Below the pieces are notes generated by a model. It was not told the origin of the DNA and did no database searches. It was given only the letters and a program-made list of their open reading frames with translations. DNA of 64,000 nucleotides. It comes from Flavisphingopyxis soli (GTDB lineage: Bacteria; Pseudomonadota; Alphaproteobacteria; Sphingomonadales; Sphingomonadaceae). Each line of letters starts with the position of its first letter. Position 1 is the first letter of the stretch. This document shows positions 60,683 to 64,000 of this stretch, piece by piece. The stretch is taken from positions 273,001 through 337,000 of the forward strand of contig NZ_VOPY01000001.1 in NCBI RefSeq assembly GCF_007995095.1, read 5' to 3'. The position numbers and the translations under genes are program-made.

Positions 60683-62038
60683 ATGACCTATTTTTCTGAC
60701 CTGGGCCTTGCCCAGCCTCTCGTCCGCGCGCTTGAAGCGACCGGTTACGACACCCCGACGCCGATCCAGGCGCAGGCGATTCCTCCCCTGCTCGAAGGCC
60801 GCGACCTGTGCGGCATCGCGCAGACCGGCACCGGCAAGACCGCGGCGTTCGCGCTGCCGTCGCTCCACCACATGGTGACCGACGCCAAATACCGTAAGCA
60901 GAAGTCGTGCCGCATGCTCGTCCTCGCGCCGACCCGCGAACTCGCCGCGCAGATCGCCGAATCGTTTCGCACCTACGGCAAATATTGCGATCTCAGCGTG
61001 CTCACCGTCGTCGGCGGCATGCCGATCTTCACGCAGAAGAAGAAGCTCGCCGGCGGCGTCGATATCCTCGTCGCCACGCCGGGCCGCCTGCTCGACCTGA
61101 TCGACCAGCGCGCCGTCACGCTCGACAATGTCGAATTCTTCGTTCTCGACGAAGCCGACCAGATGATGGATCTGGGCTTCATCCATGCGTTGAAGCGCAT
61201 CGACACGCTGCTCCCCAAGAAGCGCCAGACGTTGTTCTTCTCGGCGACGATGCCCAAGGCGATCCGTGATCTCGGCGCCCGCTTCCTGACCAACCCGGTC
61301 CAGGTTTCGGTGACCCCGCAGGCGACGACCGCAGAGCGCGTCGAGCAATATGCGACGTTCGTCGAGCAGAGCGAAAAGCAGGCGCTGCTGACGCACCGTC
61401 TGCAGACCGACGACATCGACCGCGCGCTCGTCTTCAGCCGCACCAAGCACGGTTCGGACCGCATCGTCCGCTTCCTCACCGGTGCCGGCATCGAAGCGCG
61501 CGCGATCCACGGCAACAAGTCGCAGGGTCAGCGCACCGCCGCGCTCGACGCCTTCCGCAACGGATCGGTCAAGGTCCTCGTCGCGACCGACATCGCCGCA
61601 CGCGGGATCGACGTCCCCGGCGTCAGCCACGTCTATAACTTCGAACTGCCCAACGTGGCCGAACAGTACGTCCATCGCATCGGCCGCACCGCGCGCGCCG
61701 GCCGCGAAGGCGTCGCGATCAGCTTCGTCGCTTCGGACGAGCGCTCATATCTCAAGGACATCGAGCGGCTGACGCGCGTCAAGACGACGCCGCTGCCGCT
61801 GCCCGAGAACTTCCGCGAGATGGTCGCCAAGCTGCCCAAGGCTGCACCCAAGAGCCACGGCCAGAGCGACGAGGGCCATCGCCACGCACGCGGCGGTCGT
61901 CCCGGCGGCAAGCCGCAAGGCAACCGCAACCGTTCGGGCGGGGGCGAAGGCCGCAGCGACGGCCAGCCGCGCCGCTTCGGTGGCCCGAAGAAATCGGGCG
62001 TCGGCAAATATGCCGGCTCGGTCCAGCGCGCGCGCTGA
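60683..62038 (+). CDS. DEAD-box ATP-dependent RNA helicase (RhlE-like)
   Basis: A 451-residue helicase. Motifs in order: Q-motif [14 protein letters not shown] near residue 24, Walker A AQTGTGKT near 48, PTRELAAQI near 83, TPGRLLDL near 132, DEAD ([10 protein letters not shown]) near 154, SAT near 187, then domain 2 with [10 protein letters not shown] near 252, [14 protein letters not shown] near 304 and [13 protein letters not shown] near 330. The C-terminal 60 residues are basic, Gly/Arg-rich and disordered. RhlE-like proteins remodel rRNA and mRNA and are often cold-induced. I chose MTYFSDLG (ATG 60683); in-frame ATGs upstream are in the leader. Confidence 0.95.
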   Translation: MTYFSDLGLAQPLVRALEATGYDTPTPIQAQAIPPLLEGRDLCGIAQTGTGKTAAFALPSLHHMVTDAKYRKQKSCRMLVLAPTRELAAQIAESFRTYGKYCDLSVLTVVGGMPIFTQKKKLAGGVDILVATPGRLLDLIDQRAVTLDNVEFFVLDEADQMMDLGFIHALKRIDTLLPKKRQTLFFSATMPKAIRDLGARFLTNPVQVSVTPQATTAERVEQYATFVEQSEKQALLTHRLQTDDIDRALVFSRTKHGSDRIVRFLTGAGIEARAIHGNKSQGQRTAALDAFRNGSVKVLVATDIAARGIDVPGVSHVYNFELPNVAEQYVHRIGRTARAGREGVAISFVASDERSYLKDIERLTRVKTTPLPLPENFREMVAKLPKAAPKSHGQSDEGHRHARGGRPGGKPQGNRNRSGGGEGRSDGQPRRFGGPKKSGVGKYAGSVQRAR

Positions 62039-62062
62039 GCCCTTAGAATTTCGTCACGACGG

Positions 62063-62100
62063 CCGGCCCGCTTTCCTACTGGAGAGCGGGCCGGTTTCGT
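62063..62100. terminator. Bidirectional terminator between the helicase gene and purH
   Basis: CCGGCCCGCT pairs perfectly with AGCGGGCCGG across a 12-base loop and is followed by TTTCGT on the plus strand. It lies 24 bp after the helicase stop and just before the purH stop, so it can end both converging transcripts. Confidence 0.7.
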
Positions 62101-62101
62101 A

Positions 62102-63691
62102 TCAGTGCCGGAAATGCCGCATGCCGGTGAAGACCATCGCGAGGCCCGCTTCGTCGGCGGCAGCGATGACTTCGTCGTCGCGGATCGATCCGCCCGGCTG
62201 GATCACCGCGGTCGCGCCTGCCTCGACCGCGGCGAGCAAGCCGTCGGCGAAGGGGAAGAAGGCATCGGAGGCGACCGCCGAACCGACGGTCTTGGCTGCA
62301 TCCCAGCCATAGGTTTCAGCCGCTTCGCGCGCCTTTTGTCCGGCAATGCGCGCCGAATCGCGGCGATTCATCTGGCCTGCGCCGATCCCGGCGGTTGCTC
62401 CGTCCTTGGCATAGACGATCGCGTTCGATTTGACGTGGCGTGCGACGGTCCAGGCGAAGCGGCAATCGGCCAGCTCCTGCGGTGTCGGCGCGCGCCTGGT
62501 GACGATCCTGAAATCGGCGTCGGCGACGAAGCCGTTGTCGCGGCTTTGCAGCAGCATCCCGCCGGCGATCGATTTCATCGCCAGCCCCGCGCGGCGCGGA
62601 TCGCCGAGTTCGCCGGTCAGTAGCAGGCGAAGGTTCTTCTTCTTGGCGAAGACTGCCTTGGCGTCATCGTCGGCATCGGGTGCGACGACGACCTCGGTGA
62701 AGATATCGGCGATCGCCTCTGCGGTCGGGCCGTCGAGCGGGCGATTGAGGGCGACGATCCCGCCAAAGGCCGAGACGCTGTCGCATTCCAATGCGGCGCG
62801 ATAGGCGTCGATCAGCGTGTCGGCACTGGCGACACCGCACGGGTTGGCGTGCTTGACGATGACGACGCTCGGCCCCGCGTCGCGGAACTCGGCGACGAGC
62901 TCGAGCGCGGCGTCGGCGTCGTTGAGGTTGTTATAGCTCAATGCCTTGCCCTGGATCTGCGTCGCCTGCGCAATGCCGCGGGCGGCCGGGCCTTCGGGGA
63001 GATAGAGCGCCGCCTGCTGGTGCGGGTTCTCGCCATAGCGCAGCTCGTCGCCAAGCGTCATCGCGACCGTCAGCCGCTTGGGGAACTGCTCGCCCTGGTC
63101 GGCAAAGGCGAACCAGCTGGCAATCGCGCTGTCATAGGCGGCGGTCGCGGCGAACGCCTTGGCGGCGAGCGTCTTGCGCGTCGCCAGCGTCAGCGCACCG
63201 GCGTTGGTGTCGAGTTCCGTCATGACGTCAGCATAGTCGCCCGGATCGGTGACGATGCCGACAAAGCCGTGGTTCTTTGCCGCCGAGCGCACCATCGATG
63301 GGCCGCCGATGTCGATATTCTCGATGATCTCGTCGCGTCCCGCACCTTTGGCGACGGTCTGCGCAAAGGGATAGAGGTTGACGATCACGAGGTCGATCGC
63401 GCCGATCGCGTGCTCGGTCATTGCGGCCTGATGCTCGGGATTGTCGCGCACCGCGAGCAGCCCGCCATGGACCATGGGGTGGAGCGTCTTGACGCGCCCG
63501 TCCATCATTTCGGGAAAGCCGGTCAGCTCCGCAACGTCGCGGACCACAAGGCCCGCCTCGCGCAGCGTCCTGGCGGTGCCGCCGGTCGAGACGAGCTCGA
63601 CGCCGTGGCGGGCAAGCGCCCGTCCGAGTTCGACGAGGCCGGTCTTGTCGCTGACCGAGAGCAGCGCGCGTTTGATCGTGATCGTGTCCAT
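62102..63691 (-). CDS. purH: Bifunctional AICAR transformylase/IMP cyclohydrolase
   Basis: A 529-residue PurH. The N-terminal MGS/IMP cyclohydrolase domain (about 1-150) has [25 protein letters not shown] and [19 protein letters not shown]. The AICAR transformylase domain follows with [11 protein letters not shown] near 225, the [18 protein letters not shown] segment near 250, KHANPCGVA near 280 and the [32 protein letters not shown] end. It performs the last two steps of IMP synthesis. The ATG at 63691 begins the protein, and a heparinase-like gene ends 11 bp upstream on the same strand. Confidence 0.97.
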   Translation of the reverse strand: MDTITIKRALLSVSDKTGLVELGRALARHGVELVSTGGTARTLREAGLVVRDVAELTGFPEMMDGRVKTLHPMVHGGLLAVRDNPEHQAAMTEHAIGAIDLVIVNLYPFAQTVAKGAGRDEIIENIDIGGPSMVRSAAKNHGFVGIVTDPGDYADVMTELDTNAGALTLATRKTLAAKAFAATAAYDSAIASWFAFADQGEQFPKRLTVAMTLGDELRYGENPHQQAALYLPEGPAARGIAQATQIQGKALSYNNLNDADAALELVAEFRDAGPSVVIVKHANPCGVASADTLIDAYRAALECDSVSAFGGIVALNRPLDGPTAEAIADIFTEVVVAPDADDDAKAVFAKKKNLRLLLTGELGDPRRAGLAMKSIAGGMLLQSRDNGFVADADFRIVTRRAPTPQELADCRFAWTVARHVKSNAIVYAKDGATAGIGAGQMNRRDSARIAGQKAREAAETYGWDAAKTVGSAVASDAFFPFADGLLAAVEAGATAVIQPGGSIRDDEVIAAADEAGLAMVFTGMRHFRH

Positions 63692-63702
63692 GGTCGTGCC
63701 AT

Positions 63703-64000
63703 TTATCCCATATGTTTGAAGAGCCAGCCGATGCTGGTGCCGCCGGGGCCGGTGGCGTCGCTCAGCGACAGCTGTTGCGTCGGATGCGGGCGACCGTTGC
63801 CGTCGACCCACAGGCTGTCCTCGATCGCCAGCTTGCCCGCCGAGGCGCGGAACTGCCACAGCGGCCCGTCGGGCAGGCGCAGCAGCGCGCCGAGACCGTC
63901 GGCGGTGATCGTCGGCGATATCCCGCGGCCGAGATGGAAGCGGATGACGAACGGCGTCTCGCCCGGGCGCTTGCGCCGGCCGACCGGCAGCAGCAGGTCT
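63703..64000 (-). CDS. Heparinase II/III family protein (3' end only)
   Basis: The last 98 residues of a gene that begins beyond the right edge. The visible part ([22 protein letters not shown] near the edge, a strand-rich [21 protein letters not shown] middle and [20 protein letters not shown] near the end) matches the C-terminal beta-sandwich of the heparinase II/III-like polysaccharide lyases, which lie upstream of purH in other sphingomonads. The catalytic part is outside the window. It stops with TAA at 63703-63705. Confidence 0.75.
   Translation of the reverse strand, partial: DLLLPVGRRKRPGETPFVIRFHLGRGISPTITADGLGALLRLPDGPLWQFRASAGKLAIEDSLWVDGNGRPHPTQQLSLSDATGPGGTSIGWLFKHMG

Noticed and set aside
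1-64000. Prophage, transposase, integron, CRISPR array, rRNA or tRNA genes
   Set aside because: No repeat-spacer series, no integrase or transposase motifs, and no rRNA or tRNA sequence patterns were seen in either strand.

Overview
The window is a gene-dense, GC-rich stretch of an alphaproteobacterial chromosome, most probably from the order Sphingomonadales (Sphingomonas or Sphingopyxis type). This rests on the gene set and its order rather than on any search. The supporting markers are the rnd-lptC-lptA-lptB-rpoN string, MipZ and DivK, a CBP3-type ubiquinol-cytochrome c chaperone beside DUF177, a mitofilin-like protein behind hemD-hemC, and a two-domain glycine-rich cold-shock protein. I saw no prophage, transposase, CRISPR array, rRNA or tRNA. 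Most of the content is core metabolism and cell-envelope biology.

Layout. 1-1.7 kb holds a divergent pair, the partial Lhr-like ligase-associated helicase and the ligase-associated exonuclease; their ATP-dependent DNA ligase partner lies 8 kb away. 1.7-6.8 kb holds glutaredoxin, a DUF3147 membrane protein, and then the LPS-export and sigma-54 operon on the minus strand. 6.9-9.7 kb holds a DUF808 membrane protein, the double cold-shock protein and a glutaminyl cyclase lipoprotein. 9.7-14.7 kb is a tightly overlapping minus-strand operon: DUF3572 (apparently started by ATT), HAD hydrolase, RidA, glycerophosphodiesterase, FemAB-like DUF482 protein and DNA ligase. divK diverges from it. 15-21.4 kb holds rpmG, a Gdt1-type exporter, dps, a Sel1-repeat protein, panC, mipZ with a membrane J-protein, and a phosphoglucomutase/phosphomannomutase. 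21.4-21.8 kb is an intergenic region with palindromic repeats and a strong small-RNA candidate. 21.8-31.3 kb holds peptidases (M24, S9, M14), rpmJ, gpmA, DUF177, CBP3 and bamE.

31.3-41.2 kb holds a hybrid histidine kinase, malic enzyme, mutS and glnD. 41.2-46.7 kb carries a likely glutarate/glutaryl-CoA catabolic operon (acyl-CoA dehydrogenase, GNAT, class III CoA-transferase) next to hemC-hemD-mitofilin. 46.8-56.5 kb holds tsaD-gpsA-flippase, a PfkB kinase, a CysZ-like protein, queG, a NatAB-like ABC exporter and msrB. 56.5-60.3 kb is an uncharacterised three-gene envelope glycan module: a GT-C-like membrane protein, GtrA and a UDP-galactopyranose-mutase-like flavoprotein. 60.4-64 kb holds a DEAD-box RNA helicase with a long structured leader, purH, and the end of a heparinase II/III family gene.

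The genes mainly serve envelope assembly (LPS transport, BamE, lipoproteins, glycan modification), genome maintenance (helicase, exonuclease, ligase, MutS), cell-cycle positioning (DivK, MipZ), nitrogen control (GlnD, RpoN) and housekeeping. The less ordinary signals are the small-RNA candidate near 21.7 kb, the ATT-started DUF3572 gene, the glycan module, the AT-rich perfect palindrome between lptB and rpoN, and hairpins in the rpmG leader and the glutaminyl-cyclase start region. Many long alternative-frame reading frames exist because of the high GC content; I judged them not to be genes.
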